Part shown: one piece after another, positions 8,076-18,148 of the stretch
Position numbering within the stretch: the first letter of the stretch is position 1
Layout of the letters: every line of letters starts with the position of its first letter
DNA from: Loktanella sp. S4079
Lineage (GTDB): Bacteria > Pseudomonadota > Alphaproteobacteria > Rhodobacterales > Rhodobacteraceae
Length of the DNA: 64,000 nt
Reading direction: 5' to 3'
Assembly (NCBI RefSeq): GCF_000967725.1
Contig: NZ_JXYE01000006.1
Span: 1 to 64,000 of the forward strand
Translations under genes and position numbers: made by a program
Notes under the pieces: model-generated
Database searches by the model: none
Told to the model about the DNA's origin: nothing
What the model saw: the letters and a program-made list of their open reading frames with translations, nothing else

Positions 8076-8996
8076 ATGAATGGGTCTAGAGTAAATGATA
8101 TACTCCTGTTTCTATTGGTCGTTGAAACAGGAAGTTTTGTCGCCGCAGGCAAAACGCTCGGTCTGTCGCGATCTACCGCAGGGAAGGCAGTCGCGCGACT
8201 GGAAGAAAGCTATGGAACGCGGCTGCTGAACAGATCCGCGCGCGCTCTAGACCTCACTGAGGCTGGAAAACAACTGTACGCGCATGGGCAGAACCTGCGC
8301 GCGGTGATTGAGGCCACTGACCGTAGTCTAGAAAGTCACAGCGGCGTGCCACGTGGGGTTCTGCGCATCACGGCGCCTGACGCAATCGGGCGAAGGCTTA
8401 TTCTTCCGACGGTTCGAAAGTACCTGCAAACCTGGCCCGACACAAAGATAGAGATGTCCTTTTCAGATAGGATTGATAGTCTCATCGAAAAGGGTTTCGA
8501 TCTCGCCATTCGCGTCGGTGTGGATGTGCCAGATCTGGGTTTTGTGACACGAACGCTCTTGCGGGATGAAGCGATTTTATGCGCGGCGCCCACGTATTTC
8601 GCTGATAGAACCCGACCGCAGACGGTCGAACATCTGACACTGCACAATCTGCTTCAGTTTACCAGCGAGGGCGAGCGACAAGGCTGGTATATTCGGCAGA
8701 ACGACGGAACACGCGTTCGGGTACACGGCCAGGTCCGCCTGCGTCTTGATAGTGCAGAGGCCTTGCGTGCAGCCGCACTAGATGGTTTAGGGATCGCCTT
8801 GCTACCGCAAACAGTAGTGGGGGTCGATCTGACTGAAGGGAGATTGGAACGCGTTCTTCCCGATCATAGCATCGGACAAGTCCCGATTTTGGCGCTCTAT
8901 CCCCACAAACGCCTGCTCGACGCAAAGGTACGGAATTTTATTGATCTACTCAGTGAAGATCTCAAAGAAGTTCAAACCGGCAGTCCGTCGCAATGA
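8076..8996 (+). CDS. LysR family transcriptional regulator
   Basis: 306 residues, normal for the family. The N-terminal winged helix-turn-helix (about residues 3-62) has FVAAGKTLGLSRSTAGKAVARLEESYG and the RLLNRSARALDLTEAG wing. The C-terminal type 2 periplasmic-binding fold includes GLGIALLPQTVV. It is divergent from the RidA-family gene, so regulation of that gene and of itself is likely. The inducer is unknown. Confidence 0.92.
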   Translation: MNGSRVNDILLFLLVVETGSFVAAGKTLGLSRSTAGKAVARLEESYGTRLLNRSARALDLTEAGKQLYAHGQNLRAVIEATDRSLESHSGVPRGVLRITAPDAIGRRLILPTVRKYLQTWPDTKIEMSFSDRIDSLIEKGFDLAIRVGVDVPDLGFVTRTLLRDEAILCAAPTYFADRTRPQTVEHLTLHNLLQFTSEGERQGWYIRQNDGTRVRVHGQVRLRLDSAEALRAAALDGLGIALLPQTVVGVDLTEGRLERVLPDHSIGQVPILALYPHKRLLDAKVRNFIDLLSEDLKEVQTGSPSQ

Positions 8997-9731
8997 TGAG
9001 CCCTGATCATTCGCTGGCCGCCACCTTGGCCAAGCTGAAATCGCGCTTGCCAAAATGGGGTCAGGGAACGGAACTGTGTATCGCCAGCGCCCAATCACTG
9101 CACTCCCGTGGCGCATTAGTCAGTTACCGAAGGCGTCTGCAATCTGACCTTGATGACGCGACGCCGAATTCTGGCGCTACAGAGTTCTCTGCGCACTAAT
9201 CGCCGACCTCGACGGCGTCATCGCCAGGAAAAGAAACGTTTATGCCCACCACCAAGAATCCAAGTCTCCCGCTCTACATCCGACCGGTACTGGTTCGCCA
9301 TCGTGGAGCGCGCTGGACCCGAAATGCTGAAGCTGCCGCAGACACATACCTTCGAACAAAATAGAAGCCGGCTCATCGAAGCAATCGACCATCTGATCAA
9401 CCCGGAATTCGGGCTGCCTGCCCTCGCCAGATGCAGATAATTTAAGACTGGAAACACTCGTAGTCACGAATTAACTGCCAAGCCCAACAAGAACCACCGC
9501 AATCTTTCAATTAAATGCTAAGTGACGTCAGGGATACTATCCAGACATTCACGATGCATTCCATGTAAGCGACCCAATACAGGAATTGTTCGCAGACGGT
9601 CGCTTCAATAAGAGCGGAGCAATCCGTGCTCCGCTTTTCTCGACCAACCTGACAGAGTCTGGCAGTATCTGCGCCCCATTGTGTGAGCATATCCAATTTC
9701 TGCGAAAGCCCTGAGTGTCAGCAATATTCTA
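8997..9731. other. 735-bp stretch without a convincing gene
   Basis: Between the lysR gene and the end of the aldehyde dehydrogenase gene. Several short frames exist on both strands, the longest about 95 codons at 9150-9440 on plus, but none has a recognisable domain or a good start context. A terminator-like hairpin lies at 9613-9635. It may be degraded coding sequence. Confidence 0.5.
9613..9640. terminator. Terminator-like hairpin
   Basis: AGCGGAGCA (9613-9621) pairs with TGCTCCGCT (9627-9635), with a 5-nt loop and TTTCT after it on plus. It could end the minus-strand catabolic operon, whose last gene stops at 9732, or plus-strand transcription. The T-run favours the plus direction. Confidence 0.45.
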
Positions 9732-11210
9732 TCAAAATGGATAGGTCGTTGCCTGCGGTTTCGACGTAATCCACATGTATTGGCTAAACTCCTCCCAGAC
9801 GGCCGGGCCAGAGATGCGTCCTCCGTTGCCTGATTGCCCACGACCGCCGAAAGGCGCGAGCGGTGAGCTGTTCACCGTCTGGTCATTGATATGCAAATGC
9901 CCAACGCGGAGTTGCAATCCCACGGTGCGCGCGCGTTCGACATCAGTGCCGATAACCGCACCAGCGAGGCCGAACGATGACATATTCGCAAGTTCAACGG
10001 CATGCTCATCGTTTTGATAAGCCGCAATCACAGCGACCGGGCCAAAGATTTCTTCGTCAAAGGCGCGCATACCGGGGCGCACGCCCGACAATACAGTGGC
10101 CGGGAAAAGCGTACCTTTCCCCTTGCCGCCAATGTGCAACGTAGCCCCTTGTGCGAGGGCGTCATCAATGATGGCTTCGATCCGTATACATTCGGGTTCG
10201 GCAATCAGTGGCCCCAGCGCGCAGGCATCGGTCGCAGGGTCGCCGACTGGAAGCTTCTGCGCCCGCTGCGTCAACATATCTGCAAGCGTCGCTGCCTGCT
10301 GCTCATGCACAAGGATCAACCCTGAGGCAATGCAAACTTGACCTTGGTGAATCCACGCCCCCCACGCACAATTTGATGCAGCGACATTGAGATCGGCGTC
10401 ATCCAATACGATCAGCGCATTCTTACCGCCCAATTCGAGCTGCACTTTCTTCAGATTTCGCCCACAGCTTTCGGCGACCTTTGCTCCAACTTGCGCAGAA
10501 CCCGTAAAAGAGACCATCGCAATATTCGGGTCTTCGCACATCGCGGCGCCAACCTCTGCATCACCGGTGACAATGTGCAGTGCACCATTCGGAAGGCCCG
10601 CATATTCGAATGCTTGAGCGATCATCACACCGCCCGAAATCGGCGTACGCGGATCGGGTTTGTGCACTACAGTGTTGCCTGTCGCCAATGCCGCAGCAAT
10701 AGCGCGAATCGACAGCAAGAGCGGAAAGTTAAATGCCGAAATTACCCCGACGACGCCATGTGCAACGCGCACGAGTTCTTCCTCGGCATTGCGACCATCA
10801 ACGGATTTAAGCTGCATCCTGTGATCTTCGGTCGCGGCGGTTGCGGCGGCACGGGTGATTTCCACGCTTTGCTTGATTTCGGCCCCAGCTTTGGGCGGGG
10901 TAGAGCCGCTTTCCCGGACGAGCCAAGGAACGAGCGCAGCTAAATTCGTTTCGAGATAATCGGCAGCACGGTTCAAAATCGCCGCGCGCTCTGTAGCGGG
11001 GGTTGCCTCCCACGCGGGCTGAGCGGCCCTTGCCGCAGTGGCAGATTTGTTCAGGTCAGATGCCGTCGCGCGACCCATCGTTGCAATCTGCGACCCATCG
11101 GCGGGAGCGGTGACAGCGTAGGTGCCGCCCGACGGGGAAATCCATCCATTAGAATAGATTTTTCCCGTCCACATATGCGGCGCCAAAATGTCCTGTGCGA
11201 CAGTGGTCAT
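9732..11210 (-). CDS. Aldehyde dehydrogenase family protein (benzaldehyde/vanillin dehydrogenase-like)
   Basis: 492-residue NAD(P)-dependent aldehyde dehydrogenase that oxidises an aldehyde to its carboxylic acid. The catalytic Cys293 is in HQGQVCIASG and the general base Glu259 in LELGGKNALIVLDDADL. FTGSAQVGAKV marks the nucleotide-binding turn and FNFPLLLSIRA the substrate-tunnel region. The overall style resembles benzaldehyde or vanillin dehydrogenases rather than betaine aldehyde dehydrogenase. It is the last gene of the nine-gene minus operon, 39 bp after the GMC oxidoreductase. The likely flow is alcohol to aldehyde (GMC) to acid (this enzyme), then CoA ligation by the first gene of the operon. 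Confidence 0.92.
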   Translation of the reverse strand: MTTVAQDILAPHMWTGKIYSNGWISPSGGTYAVTAPADGSQIATMGRATASDLNKSATAARAAQPAWEATPATERAAILNRAADYLETNLAALVPWLVRESGSTPPKAGAEIKQSVEITRAAATAATEDHRMQLKSVDGRNAEEELVRVAHGVVGVISAFNFPLLLSIRAIAAALATGNTVVHKPDPRTPISGGVMIAQAFEYAGLPNGALHIVTGDAEVGAAMCEDPNIAMVSFTGSAQVGAKVAESCGRNLKKVQLELGGKNALIVLDDADLNVAASNCAWGAWIHQGQVCIASGLILVHEQQAATLADMLTQRAQKLPVGDPATDACALGPLIAEPECIRIEAIIDDALAQGATLHIGGKGKGTLFPATVLSGVRPGMRAFDEEIFGPVAVIAAYQNDEHAVELANMSSFGLAGAVIGTDVERARTVGLQLRVGHLHINDQTVNSSPLAPFGGRGQSGNGGRISGPAVWEEFSQYMWITSKPQATTYPF

Positions 11211-11249
11211 TTCATTGTCTCCTTGTGACTATGATCATGGAGCGCGGTA

Positions 11250-12845
11250 CTAGGCGGCCGTTTCTTTGCCCAAAATGAACCGGGCACCGCGTTCCGCGAT
11301 CATTATTGTTGGCGCGTTTGTGTTGCCGCTAATGAGTGCGGGCATCGCCGAAGCATCACACACCCGAAGCCCCTGAACACCGCGCACCCGCAATTCGCTA
11401 TCCAAACAGGCCATACGATCCGTGTCGGCACCCATTTTGACCGTGCATGACGGGTGAAACAGCGTCTTGGCCGTCTTGCGCACATATTGCTCAAGAGCAC
11501 TATCGTCGGTCTCGACGCCGGGTTCGGGCATGTGGCGACGTTTTATGTGCTTTGCCAAGGCGGGCGAATCCATGATTTCAATGGATTTCCGCACGCCCCG
11601 CATAAGCAGATCAACATCACGCTGGTCGGTCAACGCACCGCTGACAAAGACTGGCTTTTCATGCGGGTCGGAAGAGCGGATTTTATACGATCCACGTGAT
11701 TGGGGCCGCAAAAAACACTGACCAATTGAAATGCCATGCGCTTCGATCGCAGGACGATCTAGCCCTGCAACCATCGCTGGCAGCACATGAAATTGCAGGT
11801 CAGGAATGCCGCAATCCGAGACATCTATAAAGCCGCCCGTTTCGCAAACATTCGAGGTCAACAAACCAGAGCGCGTGGTCAAATACTGCATCATATGCAG
11901 CGCTGCCCGCAGCCCTTTGTCATGGCGATAATTTGAAATCGGTTGCAGTGTTTCGCACTGGACCGTTGATTCCAGATGGTCTTGGTAATTTTCGCCAACC
12001 CCCAGCAAATCACTGATCACCGAAATACCTAAGGCACGCAGTTCCTCGCCGTTTCCAATACCAGAAAGCTGCAAAAGTCGCGGGCTTTCAAAGGCGCCAG
12101 CGCACATGACCACTTCGGCTCTTGCCCGCATTTGCTGTCCGGTGGACAGCAAAACACCAGTTGCGCGTGTTCCCTCAAAAGTCAGTTTGGCAACCTCGGC
12201 ATTCTTGAGGATTTTTAGGTTGGGCCGCTTTTCAGCCTTGCGCAGGAATGCCTGCGCCGCGCTCCAACGTCGCCCATTATGTGTGGTTGTTTGATAAAAT
12301 CCGACACCTTCTTGGACAGAACCGTTGAAATCGGGGTTATGTGGAATTCCCGTCTCCTGCGCAGCCGCGACAAATGCCTCACTCAGCGGATGTCGAAACT
12401 TGGGCGCTGAAACATGCAGATCGCCGCTTTGGCCGTGATATGTGTCACCGAAGACTTCGTTATTCTCAAGATCACGAAACACAGGCAAGCAATCGTTATA
12501 CGACCATCCCTTAGCACCGAGTTGCACCCAGTTATCGTAATCCTCACTTTGGCCGCGGACATAGAGCATTGCATTGACCGAGCTCCCCCCGCCGATCACT
12601 TTGCCCGTCGGAACAATCGTCGGACGCCCCCCCATCTCAGACGAGGGTGCAGCAACATAGTTTTTGATGTCACGCCCGCTCTTGAGGATTTTAAAAAACG
12701 CGGCTGGAATATGAATCCAAGGGTGAAAATCGCCGCGACCGCGTTCGATCATCAGAACTTTTGTCATTGGATTAGCAGATAGGCGTTCGGCCATCACACA
12801 GCCAGACGATCCACCGCCAACGATGATGTAGTCAAACTCTTCCAT
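11250..12845 (-). CDS. GMC family FAD-dependent alcohol oxidoreductase
   Basis: 531-residue glucose-methanol-choline oxidoreductase. The N-terminal FAD motif is DYIIVGGGSSGCVMAERLS. The first GMC signature lies around GKVIGGGSSVNAMLYVRG, and the C-terminal active-site region HPSCTVKMG with the later SGNTNAPTIMIAERGA carries the usual His and Asn. It oxidises primary alcohols to aldehydes in the cytosol, since no signal peptide is present. The substrate is not choline by context: it sits in an acyl-CoA catabolic operon directly upstream of an aldehyde dehydrogenase. Confidence 0.92.
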   Translation of the reverse strand: MEEFDYIIVGGGSSGCVMAERLSANPMTKVLMIERGRGDFHPWIHIPAAFFKILKSGRDIKNYVAAPSSEMGGRPTIVPTGKVIGGGSSVNAMLYVRGQSEDYDNWVQLGAKGWSYNDCLPVFRDLENNEVFGDTYHGQSGDLHVSAPKFRHPLSEAFVAAAQETGIPHNPDFNGSVQEGVGFYQTTTHNGRRWSAAQAFLRKAEKRPNLKILKNAEVAKLTFEGTRATGVLLSTGQQMRARAEVVMCAGAFESPRLLQLSGIGNGEELRALGISVISDLLGVGENYQDHLESTVQCETLQPISNYRHDKGLRAALHMMQYLTTRSGLLTSNVCETGGFIDVSDCGIPDLQFHVLPAMVAGLDRPAIEAHGISIGQCFLRPQSRGSYKIRSSDPHEKPVFVSGALTDQRDVDLLMRGVRKSIEIMDSPALAKHIKRRHMPEPGVETDDSALEQYVRKTAKTLFHPSCTVKMGADTDRMACLDSELRVRGVQGLRVCDASAMPALISGNTNAPTIMIAERGARFILGKETAA

Positions 12846-12876
12846 TCGTCGAATTCCCCTTGGTTGTCAGCTGATA

Positions 12877-13929
12877 CTAGGCGGCTTGCATAACTTTATG
12901 TAATTGCGTCAACGCATCACCGAGTTGATGATCGATCATTGTCAGTCGCTTAGCGTAATGCGCGCCGGGATATTCCCACGTCATCCCTATCCCGCCATGC
13001 AGTTGAATCACCTCTTCAGAGAATTTCACCACCGTGCGCCCGACCAAGTTCTTGGCCATCGCCACATATTTAGCGCTGTGCGCTGCACCTAGATGGGACG
13101 CAGCCAATACGGAAATTGAACGGCATTGTTCGATCTCAATGGCCATATCGACAACACGGTGCTGCAACGCCTGAAAGACGGCAATAGATCGCCCGAATTG
13201 CTGCCGTTGCTTCATGTAATCAATCGTCATGCCCAGCATGACATCCATCGCGCCAACTGCTTCAGCACAAAGACCTAACCGCCCCGCGTCAAGCGCTGCT
13301 TCCAATGCAGCTTGGGCGTCATTGGACAGACAAGTGGCTGGCGTGTCGTCCAAAATAACCTCGGCCGCGCCACCCCCGTCAATCATTGCATAGTCAACTG
13401 TTTCTGCTGCTTCGGTCAGGTAAAGCCCTATTTGATCGCCCTCCTTTGCCACGACGAGGATCAGGTCAGCATTGGGCGCGCCGTAAACAACTGATTTCCG
13501 ACCAGTGAGTTTTCCATCGCTAAATGTAGCCTGAATATCGCATAGGTTTTCGCCCGCTTCGGGTTCGAACACCGCTAACGCAGGACGTTTCTGACCGGTC
13601 ACAATTTCATCGACAAGCGTTGACTGCTTCAAATCGGCAAGCACACGCACGCTCATCAACGTGGCAAGCATCGGCTCTGGGCAAAGCGCGCGTCCGAGTT
13701 CCTCAAACACCGTGGTGATGTCAAAACCTTCGCCGCCGAAACCACCTGCGCTTTCGCTCACAAATGCACCAATCACGCCTAGGTCAGCCAGTTCAGTATA
13801 TTTCGCGGGTGCATAAAACGGCGCGTGATAGGCCGCCTGGTTGCGCGTTTCGATGTCGTATTGTTCTGCAAGGTAGCGGCGCAACGTATCTGACAACATC
13901 CGCCGGTCTTCGCTTAGGTTGAAATCCAT
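12877..13929 (-). CDS. Acyl-CoA dehydrogenase family protein (short subunit)
   Basis: 350 residues from the ATG at 13929, which follows the previous stop by 4 bp; a longer frame would overlap that gene. Typical ACAD layout: N-terminal helical domain (DFNLSEDRRMLSDTLRRYL), a beta domain, and a C-terminal helical domain with QFGRSIAVFQALQHRVVDMA and LHGGIGMTWEYPGAHYAKR. It is shorter and more divergent than the ACAD encoded just upstream. Adjacent unequal pairs like this often form hetero-oligomers in bacteria, as for pimeloyl-CoA or steroid side chains. Electrons would go to the ETF encoded in the same operon. Confidence 0.9.
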   Translation of the reverse strand: MDFNLSEDRRMLSDTLRRYLAEQYDIETRNQAAYHAPFYAPAKYTELADLGVIGAFVSESAGGFGGEGFDITTVFEELGRALCPEPMLATLMSVRVLADLKQSTLVDEIVTGQKRPALAVFEPEAGENLCDIQATFSDGKLTGRKSVVYGAPNADLILVVAKEGDQIGLYLTEAAETVDYAMIDGGGAAEVILDDTPATCLSNDAQAALEAALDAGRLGLCAEAVGAMDVMLGMTIDYMKQRQQFGRSIAVFQALQHRVVDMAIEIEQCRSISVLAASHLGAAHSAKYVAMAKNLVGRTVVKFSEEVIQLHGGIGMTWEYPGAHYAKRLTMIDHQLGDALTQLHKVMQAA

Positions 13930-13933
13930 GAAC

Positions 13934-15121
13934 TTATCCTCTGAACAGATCTTTTGCGATGATGTTGCGCTGGATCTCGTTTGATCCACCAAAAATCGAA
14001 AGTTTGCGGTTGTTGAAATATGCGGCCGCTGCGGCTGCGGCATCCTCAGGTACAGTCATCGCATTTGCAGGCAGGTTTTCTGCCGGAAACGGCGCAGCAG
14101 CAGCCCCCAGCGCCTGACGTGTCAGGCTATTGAGCCGTTGAACAATGACAGTACCTTTGATCTTAAGCATCGAACTTTCGTAGCCATTCGCAGCCCCCGT
14201 TTCGCTTTCGGAAAGGACACGCAAATTGGTGACACGAATGGCCTCAAGGTCGATCTCTGTCTCGGCAATCTCCTTGGCGAACAATGGGTCCTCAATCAAC
14301 GGCTTGCCATTGCGGATCGTTTTTTGGGCCAACACCTTGAGCGCAGCAAGATCACGAATGGCAAAGCCGGTCCCCGCAATATTCGTCCGTTCGTGCGTCA
14401 AAAGGTATTTGGCGATAGTCCAACCTTCGTTTTCTTGGCCGACCAGATTAGACACAGGCACGCGCACATCGGTGAAGAAAACTTCGTTCACCTCATGACC
14501 ACCTTCAATCAGTTTGATTGGGCGCATCTCAATACCGGGCGTATCAAGATCAACGAGGATAAAGCTGATCCCCTCTTGCGCCTTGGCTGCCGGGTCGGTC
14601 CGCACGAGGCAAAAAATCTTGTTGGCGTGTTGACCCAGTGTCGTCCATGTCTTTTGCCCATTGATGATGTAATCGTCACCATCACGGACTGCGCGTGTTT
14701 TCAGGCTCGCCAAATCCGATCCTGCACCGGGTTCGGAATACCCCTGACACCACCAGTCTGAACCATCCAAGATGCGCGGAAGTATCTCTGCCTTTTGCTG
14801 TTCTGTTCCAAACTTAAGCAGCACCGGCCCGAGCATCGCCACCCCAAAGGCAACCAAACGCGGCGCATAGGCGAGCGCGGTTTCCTCGCCAAAAATATGC
14901 CGTTGATAGTTGTTCCAACCTGGCCCGCCGTGTTCGACGGGCCAAGTCGCCCCCAACCAGTTTCGCGTCTGCAAGATCGCGTGCCATGTTTCGTAATCGG
15001 CCTTGTCCAGCGGTGTATTGTTGCGCACTTTGCGCTGAATATCTTGAGGAAGGTTCTCCCCCAAAAATGTCCGGACCTCTTCGCGGAAGGCTTCTTCTTC
15101 CTTGGTGAATTGCAGATCCAT
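13934..15121 (-). CDS. Acyl-CoA dehydrogenase family protein (long subunit)
   Basis: 395-residue FAD-dependent acyl-CoA dehydrogenase introducing the alpha,beta double bond. Visible are WWCQGYSEPGAGSDLASLKT (substrate/FAD site), the loop NGQKTWTTLGQHA, and the closing FGGSNEIQRNIIAKDLFRG. It starts 2 bp after the FadB-type gene and is followed after 4 bp by a smaller ACAD, so the two are almost surely co-translated and may form one enzyme. The substrate is unknown. Confidence 0.92.
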   Translation of the reverse strand: MDLQFTKEEEAFREEVRTFLGENLPQDIQRKVRNNTPLDKADYETWHAILQTRNWLGATWPVEHGGPGWNNYQRHIFGEETALAYAPRLVAFGVAMLGPVLLKFGTEQQKAEILPRILDGSDWWCQGYSEPGAGSDLASLKTRAVRDGDDYIINGQKTWTTLGQHANKIFCLVRTDPAAKAQEGISFILVDLDTPGIEMRPIKLIEGGHEVNEVFFTDVRVPVSNLVGQENEGWTIAKYLLTHERTNIAGTGFAIRDLAALKVLAQKTIRNGKPLIEDPLFAKEIAETEIDLEAIRVTNLRVLSESETGAANGYESSMLKIKGTVIVQRLNSLTRQALGAAAAPFPAENLPANAMTVPEDAAAAAAAYFNNRKLSIFGGSNEIQRNIIAKDLFRG

Positions 15122-15123
15122 GA

Positions 15124-17220
15124 TCAGCGCTCCTTATTCAAATCAGCGAATGTGGTGTTGTCGTCAGCCAGCTTTTGCAGCAACTTAGGTACCTGCCAGT
15201 AAAACGGGTCCTCGTGGGCGTAGGTTTTGATCCGCTCGACCAAATTGGCGGCGCCAATCCGGTCTGCATAGCAAAGCGGCCCACCACGATGCCTGGGGAA
15301 GCCGTAGCCAAACAAGAAAACGGCATCGACATCGATTGGGCGCAGCGCGATCCCCTCTTCGACGACGCGTGTGGATTCCACGATCATCGCCGTGATGTAA
15401 CGATCAACGATTTCCGCATTGGTAAAGCTGCGCGGAGTTATCCCCTTGGCCACCTGTTCTTCAGCAATATACTTGGCGACATTTGGGTTTTTGGTTTTCG
15501 AACCATCGGGCCAATAAACATAATAGCCCTTGCCGGTTTTCCGTCCAAAATCACCTGCTTCGCAGATTTTATCGGCGACACCGACATAGCGTTCTTGGCT
15601 GGGGCGCAAAGGAGCCCGGCGTTTGCGTTCGGCCCATCCGATATCTAGCCCAGATAGGTCGCCAACGGTAAATGGCCCCATCGCTGCACCAAATTCGACC
15701 AATGCATTATCGATCTGTTCATAATCGGCACCGTCCATCATCATATAGCCGGTTGAACGCGCGTAATGCGCCAGAATGCGGTTGCCGATGAACCCGTCGC
15801 AGACCCCAGCGCGCACAGCGACCTTGCGCAACCGTTTCGCCAATGCAAATCCCGTCGCGACAACATCGTCAGCAGTTTCCGCACCGACAACGACCTCAAG
15901 TAGACGCATCACATGCGCCGGCGAAAAGAAGTGTAGCCCGATCACGTCTTGGGGGCGTTTGACCGCTGCGGCGATCTTGTCGATGTTCAGGTAGGACGTG
16001 TTCGACGCCAAAATCGCGCCGTCTTTGCAGATGTCATCAAGTTTGCCAAAAACATCGTGTTTGACTTCCATACTTTCAAAGACGGCCTCAATCACAAGGT
16101 CCGCACCCGCAAGCGTTTGCATATCTGTGGTCACAACAAGCCGCCCGATCGTGGCGTCAAAGGCTGCCTCGCTCAGCTTGCCACGTGATACCGCGCCTTG
16201 CAGATTGGCGGTGATCGTTTTCGTGGCGAAGGCAACGCGTTCTTCGGCCATTTCAATGACGGTCACGGGCAGCCCCGCCAACAGCAGCGATGTTGCAATG
16301 CCAGAGCCCATCGTCCCACCGCCAATCACACCGACCGCATTAATCTCGCGCGCGGTGGCCTTAGCCTCTGGGATATTCGCAACCGCCCGTTCAGCAAAGA
16401 ATGCATGCTTAAGGCCATGATGTTCTTCGCTGGCGAGCGCCTCGATAAACAGAGCGCGTTCGTCTGCGAGCGCTTCATCAACGGGTTTTGTTGCGCTTTC
16501 CACTGCACGCAAAGCCCGCAAGGCAACGGCGCCACCTGCGCCCTTGGCCGAGAATTTGGCGCGGGCAGACGCGATCTTGGTCGCGTCCAATTCCACGGGA
16601 ATATCACGGGTCACACGGGCGTTTAGCTTACCATCGCGCAGCTCTTTGGCCATTTCGACAGCGGTTTGTGCCGGGTCACCGTCGACTATCCGGTCAATGA
16701 CGCCCTTTTCCAGAGCCTCCTCTGCCGAGATCGGCGCGCCACCCGTGACCATCTTGATCGTCGTCGCCGTATCCGTCAGGCGCGGCAAACGGATTGTCCC
16801 ACCCGAACCTGGTAACAATCCTAAATGAACCTCGGGCAACCCAACCTTGGCCCCCTTTTGGGCGACCCGCGCATGGCAACACAATGCCACCTCAAGCCCG
16901 CCGCCAAGCGCAGTGCCATGCAAGATTGCAACGATTGGTTTGCTGCAAGCTTCGATGCGATTACAAACATCCGGTAGTACGGGTGGCTGTGAAGGTTTGC
17001 CAAATTCGCGAATGTCCGCGCCCGCCACAAATGTGCGCCCTGCACAATAAAGCGCAATCGCCTTGATATCACTATCCACCTCAAGCGCGTCAAGTGCGTC
17101 GACCACCCCCTGCCGCATGGCATGACCCGCAGCATTGACCGGCGGATTGTCGATACAGATCGTCGCGATATCGCCATGTTTCTCGAATGTTACGACTTGT
17201 GTCATCTGTTTTCCGTCCAT
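15124..17220 (-). CDS. 3-hydroxyacyl-CoA dehydrogenase/enoyl-CoA hydratase (FadB/FadJ-type)
   Basis: 698-residue bifunctional beta-oxidation enzyme. Residues ~1-190 form a crotonase domain with GTALGGGLEVALCCHARVA and LPEVHLGLLPGSGGTIRLPR, which contain the two catalytic Glu. From ~295 comes the NAD-binding motif VGVIGGGTMGSGIA, then LHFFSPAHVMRLLEVV with the catalytic His, and a duplicated C-terminal 3HCDH domain ending FPRHRGGPLCYADR. It hydrates enoyl-CoA and oxidises the 3-hydroxyacyl-CoA. The start could instead be the internal ATG at 17205; ATG 17220 lies only 1 bp after the etfA stop. Third step of the operon's beta-oxidation set. Confidence 0.93.
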   Translation of the reverse strand: MDGKQMTQVVTFEKHGDIATICIDNPPVNAAGHAMRQGVVDALDALEVDSDIKAIALYCAGRTFVAGADIREFGKPSQPPVLPDVCNRIEACSKPIVAILHGTALGGGLEVALCCHARVAQKGAKVGLPEVHLGLLPGSGGTIRLPRLTDTATTIKMVTGGAPISAEEALEKGVIDRIVDGDPAQTAVEMAKELRDGKLNARVTRDIPVELDATKIASARAKFSAKGAGGAVALRALRAVESATKPVDEALADERALFIEALASEEHHGLKHAFFAERAVANIPEAKATAREINAVGVIGGGTMGSGIATSLLLAGLPVTVIEMAEERVAFATKTITANLQGAVSRGKLSEAAFDATIGRLVVTTDMQTLAGADLVIEAVFESMEVKHDVFGKLDDICKDGAILASNTSYLNIDKIAAAVKRPQDVIGLHFFSPAHVMRLLEVVVGAETADDVVATGFALAKRLRKVAVRAGVCDGFIGNRILAHYARSTGYMMMDGADYEQIDNALVEFGAAMGPFTVGDLSGLDIGWAERKRRAPLRPSQERYVGVADKICEAGDFGRKTGKGYYVYWPDGSKTKNPNVAKYIAEEQVAKGITPRSFTNAEIVDRYITAMIVESTRVVEEGIALRPIDVDAVFLFGYGFPRHRGGPLCYADRIGAANLVERIKTYAHEDPFYWQVPKLLQKLADDNTTFADLNKER

Positions 17221-17221
17221 T

Positions 17222-18148
17222 TCAAACTGCCTCTGTCAGCGCAGGCACGACATCAAACAGGTCGGCAACCAGCCCGTAGTCAGCGACCTGAAAAATCGGA
17301 GCGTCTTCGTCTTTGTTGATTGCGACGATGATTTTGCTGTCCTTCATCCCCGCAAGATGCTGGATCGCGCCCGATATCCCGGCTGCGATATACAGCTCTG
17401 GTGCGACAACCTTGCCAGTTTGGCCGACTTGCCAGTCGTTAGGGGCATAGCCTGAATCCACAGCAGCACGTGATGCACCCACGGCAGCGTCCAGTTTATC
17501 AGCCAAAGCTTCGATGATTTTGAAATGCTCTAGCGAGCCAACACCGCGCCCGCCAGACACGACGATCTTGGCAGAGGTCAACTCTGGGCGGTCGCTTTGC
17601 TGCACCTTGTCCTCGATCCATGTCGACAGGCCGGGATCTTGTGCCACCGCGAGATTTTCGATTGGGGCGGAACTAGTTTGTGCAGCGGCGCTAAATCCAG
17701 CGGTGCGAACAGTCAGCACCTTCTGCGTGTCTAGTGATTTAATCCGTTGAATAGCGTTTCCCGCATAAATCGGACGATCAAATGTCTCGGGGTCAACGAC
17801 CTCTGTCACATCGGAAATGACCATAACATCAAGCAGCGCACTGACGCGCGGCAGAATGTTTTTGGCACTCGCAGTGGCCGGCGCAACGATGTGCGAAAAG
17901 CTATCAGCCAGTGCCACCACAAGCGCCGCGACCGGCTCTGCTAGGTCATTGCCATAAAGGATGTCATCGGCGCAAAGCACCTTGCTCACCCCAGCCAAAG
18001 TTGCGGCCATCGCGGCAGCATCGGAACAAGCGTTTCCGGCACATAGAATAGTGATGTCGCCCAGTGCCTGCACGGCAGTCACCGCCTTTGCCGTTTGATC
18101 AAGCGAAAGTGCGCCGTTCGTTATTTCAGCCAACAATAGAACAGACAT
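17222..18148 (-). CDS. etfA: Electron transfer flavoprotein alpha subunit
   Basis: 308-residue ETF alpha subunit. The C-terminal FAD-binding domain is clear: [34 protein letters not shown], and [22 protein letters not shown]. It accepts electrons from the acyl-CoA dehydrogenases and passes them to ETF-ubiquinone oxidoreductase. I start it at ATG 18148, which shares one base with the etfB stop, rather than the TTG just upstream. An ETF pair inside a catabolic operon is usually a pathway-dedicated copy additional to the housekeeping one. Confidence 0.94.
   Translation of the reverse strand: MSVLLLAEITNGALSLDQTAKAVTAVQALGDITILCAGNACSDAAAMAATLAGVSKVLCADDILYGNDLAEPVAALVVALADSFSHIVAPATASAKNILPRVSALLDVMVISDVTEVVDPETFDRPIYAGNAIQRIKSLDTQKVLTVRTAGFSAAAQTSSAPIENLAVAQDPGLSTWIEDKVQQSDRPELTSAKIVVSGGRGVGSLEHFKIIEALADKLDAAVGASRAAVDSGYAPNDWQVGQTGKVVAPELYIAAGISGAIQHLAGMKDSKIIVAINKDEDAPIFQVADYGLVADLFDVVPALTEAV

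Noticed and set aside
9150..9440. Small gene of 96 codons in the gap after lysR
   Set aside because: Very basic, no family pattern, no ribosome binding site; other frames in the area are equally unconvincing.
9732..11210. Missing 2-oxoglutarate semialdehyde dehydrogenase of the pentose route
   Set aside because: Sequence style is benzaldehyde/vanillin dehydrogenase-like and it is the last gene of a different operon, 40 kb away.
14138..14761. Plus-strand open frame of 207 codons opposite an acyl-CoA dehydrogenase
   Set aside because: It is a shadow of the minus-strand ACAD, which has complete family motifs.
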